Positions 18,301-27,170 are shown, numbered from the stretch's first letter. The stretch is DNA of 64,000 nt from Phaeodactylibacter xiamenensis (GCF_000759025.1 NZ_JPOS01000082.1:1-64000), one strand, 5' to 3'. Program-made: numbers and translations. Notes: generated by a model from the sequence alone, not told the origin.

Positions 18301-19693
18301 GGGTGAAGAGGATATTCCCATACCGGCCACCTCCACCGGTCCCACTGGTATGAGTGTGGCTGAAGCCCGCGATAGGCTTGCCGGGGCGATAGCCGGAGGT
18401 GGGCTGCGGGGGCATAATGTCCGGGCTCAGCTTAACCATTCCAAAAGGGACGGAAGCACCCGGAAGCACATTACCATTGATACTCCCCAGGAATGGGTCA
18501 ACAAGGGCGGTGGATCTGGCAGGTACCGGATGGCCTATATCAGTACGTGGGGCGGACCGGGGGTGGCGGTTGGCTTGTTTTGACGGGGTGGGGCCTCCAA
18601 AGTAGGGGCCTTTTTCGAAAACAGTACCCTGGCCATTGGTACGCGGGTCATGAGTTGCTGATTGCCATTCGTTGAGGGTGTTGTGCAGCTCTGCTTTTAC
18701 CTGACTGTACTCCGGATTGGCGGCCTGATTTACCATTTGGTAAGGGTCTTCTGCAAGCACGTAAAGCTCCTCAGCAGGGCGTTTGCCGAAAGCCAGTTGC
18801 CTCAGGGGGCTGTCCTGCCCCTCAAGGATGGCGTCTTTCGTTACAGAATCATCGCAATCGCCGTAAGCACCTACCGCATAGATGTGCACAGGATCGCCCG
18901 CCGGATACCGGTCGGGTTCCAGGTTCCGGATGTAGAGGTAGTCTTTTGTCCGAACGGCCCGCATCGGATAGCTTTGGTTATCGGGGCGGACGTAGGCGTG
19001 GCGCTCTCGTTCCAGAAAGACTTGATCACGGTGCTTTTGGCTCTGCCCTTTGAGCAGGGGAAGCAAGCTTTGGCCTGACATTTCTCCGGGGACGGAAAGA
19101 CCAGCGGCCTCCAAAAAAGTTGGCGCCAGGTCGATGAGGTTGACAAAGTTTTCCATTTCACGGGCGGGCTGTAGTTGCCCTTTCCAGTAGACCGCCAGAG
19201 GGACCCTTGTCCCGTAGTCGTAAAGATTCGCTTTTGACCGGGGGAAGGGCATGCCATTATCGCTGGTGATGACAATAATGGTGTTGTCCAGCAATCCACG
19301 TTTTTCCAGTTCCCGAACAGCGGTACCGATCCGCCGGTCGAAGCGTTCCACCTCATAGAAATAATCAAGGATATCATCGCGTACCTCAGGCAGGTCTGGA
19401 AAAAAAGGTGGCAGATCAATGGCAGAGGCATCCATGCCCTGATTCGCCCCGCTCCCCGGTTCATACACCCGGTGGGGATCATTGCTGCCATCCCAAAAGC
19501 AGAAGGGTCGGTCCGGGTCCCGCAGTTTGAGGAAATCGGTGCAACTATCGTAATTTGGTCCAGCAGGATTGTGCAGGTAACCGCCTGCTTTTTCATTTCC
19601 GGGTCCCCATCCCTTATTGGCTTTACCAGTTATATATCCTGCTTTTCCAGCAAGGCTACATAATTGGGGAACGTATCCGGCAGCAGGCTCCAA
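15305..19693 (-). CDS. Sulfatase C-part fused to GH92 and GH105 (frameshift separates the sulfatase N-terminus)
   Basis: One continuous 1462-codon frame holds three enzymes. Residues about 15-355: S1 sulfatase body (GYITGKANKGWGPG, VITSDNGMPF, YGTRVPLAVYWKG, ELYVLAEDPYQMVN). Residues about 385-1090: GH92 alpha-mannosidase-like (VDPFLGS, GASVPFGMVKLSPD, GFSHTHTSGTGG, WDHYCIWDVFRT, GQDDSGAISSWYVFSSMGFF). Residues about 1108-1462: GH88/GH105 unsaturated glycuronyl hydrolase-like (EGAWTKNAYWNAATFYTG, WWWCDALFMAPP, FWSRGNGWVMGG, ETSGTALFCYALANG). Linkers are short and there are no internal signal peptides. The sulfatase N-terminus with its CTPSR site is in another frame (19980-19630). Such a triple fusion is very unusual; it may be a real modular enzyme, but neighbouring deletion chimeras suggest lost intergenic DNA. 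The codon at 19693 is not a natural start. Confidence 0.88.
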   Translation of the reverse strand: MEPAAGYVPQLCSLAGKAGYITGKANKGWGPGNEKAGGYLHNPAGPNYDSCTDFLKLRDPDRPFCFWDGSNDPHRVYEPGSGANQGMDASAIDLPPFFPDLPEVRDDILDYFYEVERFDRRIGTAVRELEKRGLLDNTIIVITSDNGMPFPRSKANLYDYGTRVPLAVYWKGQLQPAREMENFVNLIDLAPTFLEAAGLSVPGEMSGQSLLPLLKGQSQKHRDQVFLERERHAYVRPDNQSYPMRAVRTKDYLYIRNLEPDRYPAGDPVHIYAVGAYGDCDDSVTKDAILEGQDSPLRQLAFGKRPAEELYVLAEDPYQMVNQAANPEYSQVKAELHNTLNEWQSATHDPRTNGQGTVFEKGPYFGGPTPSKQANRHPRSAPRTDIGHPVPARSTALVDPFLGSINGNVLPGASVPFGMVKLSPDIMPPQPTSGYRPGKPIAGFSHTHTSGTGGGGRYGNILFTPLTKELNLKDYASLKQVNERAAPGYYAVTLARKPGDVEVELTASAKVGYHRYTFFTWDKSPEIEGQVIIDVAHAIGRTELEDSRCLEAEVEIVGENAIQGWGHFAGGWGGQNPYKVYFFAQFDRPFDAAGVWQDTTLLPSQQNLSIRFPDDQPVKSRRMGAWATFKGPQRQQVEARVGLSFKSIKNTKKFLDEEKQNSFDQARAAADQSWDKRLSRIEVEGGLPEHQRMFYSTLRNTFLMPTEVTGATEDWSESQPHYWDHYCIWDVFRTVMPLHTLIAPEQQRGILQSLLAIYEKEGWLPDAWIAGDFGSIQGGTNVDVAFADAVAKELGGFDLEQALKALRHHAEHPSDNPKKHGRHLEDYLKLGYVTSASAKGATSRSLEYAYNDFCIAKVAEAAGDTATAREYRKRSQGVYKLFNKEAGHFWAKDQTGNWQPGITTENLRKDHWNDPYFYEATPLAYSSYVPHDIRGLIQRHGSPEAYIKYLDRLLLDPGFDLGNEPLFLLPYQYIYAGRPDKTAEAVQHLMRRKYAAGHNGLPGQDDSGAISSWYVFSSMGFFPVAGQDVYLIGSPLFDRSRIRLENGKTFSVVAHRRSAENIYVQSAKLNGIPIDRAWFRHRELMQGGTLELIMGSAPSEWGKVQVPPSLTQVSPYAPEDIQAICWNMVDYHLREIYPKLNYVPVMEGAWTKNAYWNAATFYTGLWKLYEKTGHAPFFKHMADWGKRERFTPLKYDPDIANNHLAAHTWLEMYQETRNKAYLEPSLTELDRFMRLPYEGRTEWWWCDALFMAPPTFALATEITGDPKYLDFMHEKWVQATKALQDPATGLFFRDAKYVYAPDKPETHGKDGGKVFWSRGNGWVMGGIVRVLEHLPESDPRRSYYIELLQQMAAGIAPLQGKDGLWRVSLTDTQNYPLPETSGTALFCYALANGIRNGYLDEATYRPVMERAWEGLLRHIRPDGSLGSVQRVGHAPEQIDTDHTEPFGLGAFLLAAVEVMGML

Positions 19694-19980
19694 AGATTAC
19701 CTCCCGGCCCCAGTTCGTGCGGGTATTTTCCGGTCAGCAGGGCCGCGCGGGAAGGGGTACAGGATGGGGAAGCGCAGTAGGCATGGTCAAACACAACGCC
19801 TTCCCGGGCAAGCCGGTCGAAGTTGGGGGTTTGTACCACCGGGTCGCCGTAAATGCCCGCGTGGGGGTAGGACCAGTCATCGGCGATGAGGACCAGAATA
19901 TTGGGCGTGTTTTGTGCGGGGACTAAAAGAGGAAGGCACGCAGCAAAAATGATCCGAAGGTAACGTAGGAGCATATCCAA
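19630..19980 (-). pseudogene. N-terminal fragment of S1 sulfatase (first part of the fusion gene)
   Basis: 116 codons: signal peptide MDMLLRYLRIIFAACLPLLVPAQ, then NILVLIADDWSYPHAGIYG (metal-binding Asp pair) and CASPSCTPSRAALLTG, with the formylglycine Cys in CTPSR. It stops at LLEKQDI, whereas the neighbouring frame reads on as GKAGYITGKANKGWGPG, the expected continuation. One extra A in the run of four A on the minus strand (plus strand 19643-19646) would restore LLEKAGYITG. So this is one gene broken by a one-base loss, a sequencing error, or a minus-one slip at A-AAG. It provides the true start of the fusion protein. Confidence 0.85.
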
Positions 19981-20029
19981 AAGCTTTTTTTAGGAGATAC
20001 GCAGCAAGGGGGATTGTAATGCGCCAGGC

Positions 20030-20119
20030 TTATAGCAGATCTTTCATATAAGCCTTCGATCTCAGCCGGTACGATTGGCTGACGGGTAAATGCTGACCGC
20101 CGGGAGTCCGGTTGATGAA
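20030..20119 (-). other. Possible LytTR-tail remnant after the GH63 stop
   Basis: Directly after the GH63 stop, in the same frame, 29 codons are open and end in their own stop. They read NRTPGGQHLPVSQSYRLRSK, then AYMKDLL. The stretch around LPVSQSY resembles the end of LytTR DNA-binding domains (x-P-V-S-R-S-Y). Short and weak evidence; it could be chance. Confidence 0.25.
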
Positions 20120-21763
20120 TTAATCATAATACCCTTCCTCCATCAGCCCCATTAGCGCCAGCAAACCGCCCCAGGTATACCATGGCGAACTATTGAGCTG
20201 AGGCTCGGTGCAGGTGCCGTCAATGGGCGAGTAGTTTTCGCAAACGAACCCCTGTTCGGTCCAGTTGCGTACGAAAAGGTCTACAGATTTGTCTACCAAT
20301 GCTTTCCGGGCATCTTTCAGCTCCGGATAGTCGCGCATGCCTAGGTAAACCAGGAAGTTCATAGGGGGCCAAATGGCGCCTTTCCAGTACCGCTGCTTTG
20401 GAAAAAGCGGATCGTTTTTGGCAATGGAAGGCAGCACCCATTCGCCCCAGAATTCTTCTTCATTGAGTAGGTGATTACTGACCATAGACTGCGCTTGTTC
20501 AGACGATGCGGTGCGGGTGAGCAAGGGATAAAAGGATGTTGGGGAGATTCGGTCTGAGAAAGTATTTTGAATCAGGTCGTAGTTTTGGAAAAGCTGGTTC
20601 CCCTCATTCCAAAGCGCCTGAAGGTACTGCTGTAAGCGGTCTGCACGTTTTCGCAGGCGTTGGGCGTCTTCTGATTGCCCCAGGACGTCCGCCATTTTGG
20701 CTAGTACCCGGCAGTCGGCGATGTACATGGCATTCAGGCCTACATCGTGCATTTCCATGAGATTTTTCTCCGGGTCAAACTGTGCATCGAGGTACATAGG
20801 GCTATCGTCAATGCCGGTCTCCAGCATGGCAGCCTGAAGGTTGTGGTACACTTTGTCATGGAAAGGGTTTTGAGCGGGATTAGAGCCCCAGGAGAGCAGG
20901 TCGCCATTCAGGCGGTTTTCCAACCACCACTCATTCCAGCGCAACAGCCGGGGATAGACCATTTCCAGGAACCATTGGTGCGGATGTTTTTGGTAGATGT
21001 CCCAGCAGGCCAGTCCGCCTACCGGTGGCTGAGAACGGTCCCAGGCTTTGCGCCCGTTGCCCTGACTGAGGTTGCTGACAAAGCCATCAGCAGTGGCTTC
21101 CCGGAGTGCCTCCACGGCATTAGCCATAGCCAGTTCGGGGGCATCAAGCCCAATCATGTGCGCCATAAAGAAGTTGTCCCAGCCGAAAAAGACGTATCCC
21201 CCCCGGTTGATGTTCCATTGACGGTCTACGGTAGAAAATACCCGGTCCTGAACGGGATCATAAATGGTATTCCAACCCAACCCGGCTGCCATGCCTGCGT
21301 AGGCTTCAGTGAGTTTGCCGAATTGCTTGAGGTAGGCTTCGTAATCGTTCCGTTTTTCGGTTACCTTCTTTTGAATCGCAGCCAAATTAGTAGTCGTGCT
21401 GCTAATGCCCACCGCACCGCTCAGTTCAATCGCCAAAAAAGGGCTGAGGGTATTAAAGAATGGGTGATTGCTCAGTGGAGCAGAGGACCGGAATTCCAGC
21501 TTTTGATCCGGGGTTGTTATCGTTAGCGCGTCCTCCTCCCTGGAAATCTGCCCGGGCCGGTTCCAAAGTAAGCCGCCTTCCACGAGGAGTGTCGAAGTAT
21601 ATTCCTCGTCCAGCTCCAGAGGCGTAATGAGCAGGTAGAGGTCGTTGCCGTAAGCTGCCGATTCGATCCTCAGCTTAACTTTCCGGTATTCCACCTCCAT
21701 ACTCGTATAATCGCCGGAGTAGCATGACAGGCAGAAAGGAACTCGCCTTTGGGATCGGCCCAT
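20120..21763 (-). pseudogene. GH63-family glycosidase, N-terminal part missing
   Basis: The frame holds the C-terminal (alpha/alpha)6 catalytic part of a GH63/trehalase-like enzyme: RQWNINRGGYVFFGWDNFFM, GLACWDIYQKHPHQWFLEMV, GSNPAQNPFHDK, ETGIDDSPMY, YWKGAIWPPMNFLVY, FVCENYSPIDGTC and SSPWYTWGGLLALMG. It begins abruptly at YSGDYTSMEVEYRKVKL, a mid-domain strand of the N-terminal region; no signal peptide precedes it and the first residues of the frame (MGRSQRR...) are the shifted reading of the CE15 gene. About half of the N-terminal domain is lost. The junction with CE15 lies at about 21722-21735. Probably inactive or not translated. Confidence 0.83.
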
Positions 21764-22827
21764 TGATCCTCAACGGCACTGGCTATGTACACCGGGCGTG
21801 GTGCAATGAGCGCGATGAGTTCATGCTGATCTGCGGGAAGGGATGCTTCATTATTGCTGTAGGTATGGAAGTTCCTGCAAAACCAATGCGGGAAGTGGTT
21901 GTTAATCCGGGCAACAGTCTCTCCGTACTGCCGTTTGGAAAGTGCTGCTCCACCGCAACCGGAGTTGTTGGAGATGACCGCCGCAAAGCGTTGATCCATT
22001 GCGCCTGCCCAAAGTGCCGTTTTGCCGAGGCGAGAGTGCCCCATAACGATAACCTTTCCTGAATCTACATCCTGATCCTCTTCCAGGTAATCCATAACAC
22101 GGCTTAGCCCCCATGCCCAGGCAGAGATAGCCCCCCATTCGTTCTTCGAAGGCTGCTGTTGGCCCGCTTCGTAGAATAATGGATGAATGCCATCCTGGAA
22201 GTTATTGCGGTCCGGGTCAATCTCTCCGTAGTAAATGGTGACCAGCCCAAATCCGGCATTGATGATTTCCTCAATCGCCCAGCGGTTCACGCGTACGCCC
22301 CTGGACCGGGCGGTGAGCTTATGGTCTTCCACACCGAAACTTGCATTGTTGCGCGACCAGGCCTGAGGGATGTAAACCATCGTGTCAGTGGTGACGGTAT
22401 GGTTGCCGTAGAAGTTATAGCCGAGGAATACAGGAGCTTGACCAGTGCCTTTAGGTAAATACATGAGAACGTGGCAGTCCAGGCTGCGCCCGTTTTCCTT
22501 GAAAGTTAGCTTCATCTGCTTTCGGCGGGCTATTCCGTCTAAAGCATCAACGGAAGATTCGATAAGTTCCGAAGTTACAGATTCAGGTGAGCCTGGCACT
22601 TCGCCGTAGACTTGCTGGGTAAAAAAGCTCAGCAGCTCGGGCCGCCCTGTGGATTCCCAGTCGGGTTGATTGCGAATGCGCGCTCCTTCAAAAGTCTGAA
22701 GTGGGTCCGGCAAAGTGAATTTGGGCACCTTGCTTTCATCGTAATTGGGCACAAAGGCTTTTTCAGTTTGTGCATTTAAGCAATTGATTAGAAAAGAAAA
22801 GGAGATGACTAAGCAAAGCTTTTTCAT
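21670..22827 (-). pseudogene. CE15 glucuronoyl esterase-like, C-terminus replaced by deletion junction
   Basis: 385 codons with signal peptide MKKLCLVISFSFLINCLNAQ. Family motifs are clear: VMGHSRLGKTALWAGAMD with the nucleophilic Ser (GHSRLG), SGCGGAALSKRQYGETVARI, FPHWFCRNFHTY, LPADQHELIALIAPRPVYIA with the catalytic His, and EDQWADPKGEFLSA. After FLSA the protein reads CHATPAIIRVWRW and stops; the usual 60 or so C-terminal residues are missing, and the next bases encode the middle of a GH63 enzyme in another frame. Most of the active site is therefore present but the fold lacks its end. CE15 enzymes cleave esters of glucuronic acid; here they would act on an uronate-containing glycan. Confidence 0.87.
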
Positions 22828-22838
22828 AAAATGGTCTT

Positions 22839-25349
22839 TTAATTAGGGGCTTTAATCTTAACCTTATCACCGCTCTTGCTTTCCAGCTTAAACAGGAGGT
22901 GGGTTGAGTTTTTCGTTTTCTCTAATACTACAGCACCTGTAACCGTTGGAGAACCAAGCTCTTCAGGCCAGCGTATTGTTTGCACCCCATCGCCAGCCGT
23001 ATGGTAGGCTACTCCTGCCGCTTCGACTTCCCAACTCAAAAGCGGGCTATTCGATGCTGTAATCTGAACACCTTTTTCTCCAATGGGTAGCAGGAACGCC
23101 GCTCCACTTGCATAAGGCTGGTCCAGCGTAAACTGTAGTCGGGCTTCCTGCTCACTCAGTTCAAACGGAGTATGAAGGATTGCCCCCACGTTTTCAGTAT
23201 TGATCTTTACTTTTTGGTCTAAAGCCGGCACAGGCTCGGTAGTAAAGGTGAAGACTTGCCCGGCGCCAGCCTCCGCATTGATCATGCGGTAGATTTCCGG
23301 AGAGGCGCCTACTTTGCCTTCCGCTTCCGGAGCGATATCGGTGAGGTAAGGCAGCACTTGTTTGGACAGCTCAGTCTTAGCGCCAACTTCTTGCCGGCCT
23401 TCGGCGGTCGTCAGGTCGAGTTTGCCCCAGTAACCGTGCCCGGCAATCAGGGAAGTGTGGATGTTGTAGTCCTGCGAGTCTTCCAGATCATGCGGATAAT
23501 TGGCGTAGGTGAAAAGCTCCAGCGGGATAATGCCCGCAAATTCATTGGGGATGGTGCGCATCGACTGTGCCCGGTAGGGGCCATAGTCGTTGTACCCACT
23601 TGCGCCGTTGTTCATCCAAAACAGCTTGCCTTGGCTCAGTGGTGCCAGCCCGGTCATCACCCGGCGGGCTTCCGTCAGATCGACCTCAATGATCAGCTCG
23701 GGCTCATACTCGGTTAGGATGCGCATGGCTTCGGTCACATAAATAGGCAAAAGGTACTCGTACCGGGCACGTCGCTCCGAAGCAGTGTAGGTGGAATCGC
23801 CATGGTGAAGGCCGGGCAGATCGCTAAAGAAGGTATTGATGGCATCCCACTTGAAGAAGCGGGCACCCTGATCAATCAGCCGCTTACAATCTTCAATAAA
23901 AACCTGCTGAAAGGGGCCAACCATATCGAAGGCGCAGTGGTCCCATTGTGCTGTAATAGGATTACCTTCTGAGTCTTTGATGACCCACTCGGGATGGGCG
24001 CGGTAGCGTGCGCTTGTGCTGTCTACCGTAGCCGGGGATAGCCATATCCCCATCTTCATGCCGTGCTGCTCCAGTTTTTCACGAATCGGGTCAAGCCCAT
24101 CGGGGAGTCTTTTAGTATTGGGCGTCCAATTACCGAATTTTTCCTGCCAGCCATCATCCAGCACAAATATATCAGCGCCAAGGTCAGCAGCGTGTTCTAT
24201 TTCCCGGAAGAGATTCTCATAGGTCAGTACATCGCGCAGCTCTTCGGATGCCCGCTGCATGCCCCAGGTGTTGTAGTAAAACTCCGGTTTGCGGGAAGCC
24301 GGGTGCTCACAGATTTTGTTCAGGAGGTAGTCCCTGATAAGAGCTTTGCTGTCTTCGAGTGCAGGACCGGTATGATGAAAGTGGGCCGTCCAAACCGAGG
24401 CGTAGGGGCGCTGTGCGTCAATGGGCTCTCCATCCAGATAGGCGCCGCGCATGGCTTGCACGCTGGCGTCTATGCCTTGTGCCTGTGCTACGGCACCAAT
24501 GCCCAGAAACTGAAAATCCTCGTCTTTGATTTCAAAGTTGAATACCCCTTTGGTGCCCTGCATGGCATCAACGATCCGGCCGTCTTCCGCTTTCTTTTTG
24601 ATGTCGAGCAACCCGTTAGTATTGTCCTGCGAGGCGTGCTCGTAAGCCAGCCCAAAGCTCCAGTCGCTGTTATGGATAATCCGGAAAGGGCCTTTGGCAG
24701 GGCGGTCGCCGGGGGCATCAGGTGCGGCTGTCCGGACATCCGGGTAGTACATGTGATTGGACTTGCCGGGCGCGTCACCGGCTTTAGCAAAGGTGATGGG
24801 CTTATGATTCCAGCTGGCGATGCGGATTTCGGTGGTTTGGGGCTCGCCTGCCTGCTCGGTCCGTAGCCGGTACTGCGGAAAGCGGAAGTGCAGCTCCCCA
24901 TCCTTTTCATTCAGGGTGAAGCGGTTTTCGGCATCGGCCAGTAACTCGAGCTTTTCCCGTACAATCGGGCTTCCGGGGAAGAGTTGCTGATGGATGAGGA
25001 CCACCAAGCCTTCGGCAGGGCCGGTGGCAGCCCGGTACCGCAGTTCGTATTCGGTGCCCCCGTTGCCTATGGATCGCGATTGCTGACTTTCAAATACCCA
25101 AACCGGATCGGCAGCAGTGAGTAGCTGCCCGTTGATGACTGCTTCGAAATAGGGAAGTCCGGCAGGGTCGTTAAGGAGGGCGGCCTGTTCCTTGTCGTAC
25201 AGCTCTACAGAAATGGCATCGGGCTGCCGGGGCTGGGAAAAGGTTTTGCGCAGGGCTTCGTTCTCAAACTGAAGCACAGTTGGCTCTTTGGGAGCACAGC
25301 TTTGCAAAAGAAGTAAGGTAAGACCAAACTGGAGTAGGATGTTTTTCAT
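22839..25349 (-). CDS. GH36-like alpha-galactosidase, lipoprotein
   Basis: 836 residues; signal MKNILLQFGLTLLLLQSC places a lipidation Cys at 18. The N-terminal beta-sandwich runs to about 350. The TIM barrel contains FVLDDGWQEKFGNWTPNTKR, MKMGIWLSPATVDSTS, and RFFKWDAINTFFSD with the nucleophile in KWD, followed by LIIEVDLTEARRVMTG, which carries acidic residues at the acid/base position. A beta domain ends the protein. Clan GH-D (GH36, possibly GH27-like) is clear, but galactose specificity is assumed. It appears intact, unlike its neighbours on both sides, and starts 59 bases downstream of the barrel remnant. Confidence 0.88.
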   Translation of the reverse strand: MKNILLQFGLTLLLLQSCAPKEPTVLQFENEALRKTFSQPRQPDAISVELYDKEQAALLNDPAGLPYFEAVINGQLLTAADPVWVFESQQSRSIGNGGTEYELRYRAATGPAEGLVVLIHQQLFPGSPIVREKLELLADAENRFTLNEKDGELHFRFPQYRLRTEQAGEPQTTEIRIASWNHKPITFAKAGDAPGKSNHMYYPDVRTAAPDAPGDRPAKGPFRIIHNSDWSFGLAYEHASQDNTNGLLDIKKKAEDGRIVDAMQGTKGVFNFEIKDEDFQFLGIGAVAQAQGIDASVQAMRGAYLDGEPIDAQRPYASVWTAHFHHTGPALEDSKALIRDYLLNKICEHPASRKPEFYYNTWGMQRASEELRDVLTYENLFREIEHAADLGADIFVLDDGWQEKFGNWTPNTKRLPDGLDPIREKLEQHGMKMGIWLSPATVDSTSARYRAHPEWVIKDSEGNPITAQWDHCAFDMVGPFQQVFIEDCKRLIDQGARFFKWDAINTFFSDLPGLHHGDSTYTASERRARYEYLLPIYVTEAMRILTEYEPELIIEVDLTEARRVMTGLAPLSQGKLFWMNNGASGYNDYGPYRAQSMRTIPNEFAGIIPLELFTYANYPHDLEDSQDYNIHTSLIAGHGYWGKLDLTTAEGRQEVGAKTELSKQVLPYLTDIAPEAEGKVGASPEIYRMINAEAGAGQVFTFTTEPVPALDQKVKINTENVGAILHTPFELSEQEARLQFTLDQPYASGAAFLLPIGEKGVQITASNSPLLSWEVEAAGVAYHTAGDGVQTIRWPEELGSPTVTGAVVLEKTKNSTHLLFKLESKSGDKVKIKAPN

Positions 25350-25407
25350 GTTTTCAAGTCAACTCAAGGGTGAATTAAAGATGTAGATTCGATTAAGAGT
25401 AGCATAC

Positions 25408-25850
25408 TCATAGGTGATACTTTACCCCAAATTTGAGCAATCTATAGCTCCCATTCGAACTGATCTGCTCCCGTTTTATATCTCCCCCGTTTATCTGGTA
25501 GGCGATATCTATTTCGAATAGTTGATCGGTACCGAACAGATAATTATAATGGCCAAAGAGAGATACTTTGTCGCCAAAAAACAGTTCTAATCCCAGCCCG
25601 AGTTCGAAGAGGTTGAACGTTCTGCGGAAGCCGTAGTTGCTTTTGGTCTCTTCATCATAGGTCAATGTGGTTCCCTGCCTTGTAATTGAAAAGCTGGACT
25701 GATACAGGTCTGGTTCTTCGTATGAAGTGTTAATCCCAAAATGATAGCCTAGTACGCTTTTCAGGAATAATTTACTTTTGAAGAACTGCTTGAAGATGGG
25801 GAAATTGGTATTCAGGCGCAGGGGAATCTGGTAGACCGTAGCCCGGGGTC
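25408..25850 (-). pseudogene. C-terminal fragment of an outer-membrane beta-barrel protein
   Basis: From about 25850 down to 25408 the frame reads IPLRLNTNFPIFKQFFKSKL, GYHFGINTSYEE, FELGLGLELFFGDKVSLFGH and ends RLLKFGVKYHL, i.e. alternating amphipathic strands closing with an aromatic-rich terminal strand. There is no start or signal peptide: upstream the sequence becomes the end of a sulfatase in another frame. A 5' part has been deleted. The ATG at 25665 is internal and not a real start. Confidence 0.65.
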
Positions 25851-27026
25851 GGCATTCATATCAAACAACTGTCCGTCATGGCTCAGCCGGGAATGCTGAC
25901 TGCGCACGCTGATTCGGTCGCCCCATTGGTTGATGATCAAACGCTCGGGCCAATGCGTGTTCTTCTCCAAAAACAAAGATTTCAGGCTTTTGCCGTCCAG
26001 GGGCTTTGGGGGATCGAAGGGAATGCCTGCAAGGTCGGCTAAAGTCGGCAGCAGGTCATGCACGCTGGCAATGGGTTGGATGGTCTTTCCGACAGGGAGC
26101 TGCCCTTTCCATTGTATCAGCAGTGGCGAACGCACCCCGCCTTCATCGGTTTTGGCTTTCCGCCCTTTCATATCACCGTTCCAGCGCCAGGAGTTAGGGC
26201 CGTTATCTGTGAGGTACAATATTATGGTGTTTTCTTCCAGGTGCAGCTTGCGGAGATGTGCGATGAGGCGCCCCACGTTCCAGTCAATATCCTCCACCAT
26301 GGCGAGTGCGGCCCGGGTAAAAGTGGTGTCTTCACGTTCCGGATTTCGGTGCCGGTTTAGGAGCGGGCGGTCTTTCACCTTTTCCCACCAGTCATCCGGT
26401 ACCTGCATAGGCGCGTGTGGGGTGGGGAAGGGGAGGTAGACCAGAAACGGCTTGTCCTGATGTTGTGTAATGAAATCCATAGCCCGGTTCGTCAGATCGT
26501 CAGGCAGGTAGCCATCGCCTTGAATGATTTGCCCGTTATGTTCCAGCATAGGGCTGAAGTAGCTGCCCCAGTGCCCGGAGCAAAAGCCGTAGAACTCGTC
26601 GAAGCCCCGGCAGTTGGGGTGATAGGGTGGCTGCATGCCGTTGTGCCATTTGCCAAAAGCACCGGTGGCATAGCCGACAGATTCAAAGTACTCAGGCAGC
26701 GTCTTTTCATCCAGGTCGAGCCGTTCACCACCGGCAGAAGTGGCATAAACGCCACCCCTTACCGCATATCGTCCGGTAAGTAAAGCGGCCCGTGTCGGAG
26801 AGCAAACCGGGTCAACAAAAAACCGGTCGAACTGAACCCCATTCACTGCTAAGCTGTCAATGTTTGGAGTGCTGAGATTGACATTCCCATGCAGGCTAAG
26901 ATCGCCCCAGCCCTGATCATCTGCCATAATGATGATGATATTGGGCGTAGATTGGGCCTTTAACACCTGGACCAAGCAGCATGACCAGGCTATCATAAAG
27001 ATAAAACCAGCGATTGTTCGGGACAT
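25812..27026 (-). pseudogene. S1 sulfatase (arylsulfatase A-like), C-terminus lost
   Basis: ATG at 27026 gives signal peptide MSRTIAGFIFMIAWSCCLVQ. Catalytic motifs are present: NIIIIMADDQGWGDLSLHGN, then CSPTR as the formylglycine site in VDPVCSPTRAALLTGRYAV, GAFGKWHNG, LYLTDNGPNSWRWNGDMKG and DEGGVRSPLLIQWKG. It proceeds to LSHDGQLFDMNADPG, where the family continues for about 60-100 more residues, but here it ends LRSTRFPCA after running into barrel-protein DNA in the wrong frame (junction near 25850). The active site is complete, so a partly functional enzyme cannot be excluded. Confidence 0.8.
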
Positions 27027-27140
27027 CTTTAAGGGGCTTTGCAAAGATTTAATATAGAAAAAAACTATAAAATTGAGCATTGCCATCTCTGTATGTAATC
27101 AAAAGCACGGGTTTCGTCGTTGGTTATCGAAGACTACTCT

Positions 27141-27170
27141 ATTGCACTTCGTGATGTGCAATACGTTTTG
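27141..27170 (+). promoter_or_regulatory. Candidate promoter with overlapping inverted repeat
   Basis: ATTGCAC (27141-27147) and GTGCAAT (27156-27162) form a 7-bp inverted repeat. A TTG at 27143 followed after 16 bases by TACGTTTTG resembles the Bacteroidota promoter (TTG...TAnnTTTG, one base longer here). It lies about 45 bases before the first M16 gene. The inverted repeat would cover the spacer and could be an operator. Pattern-based only. Confidence 0.35.
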
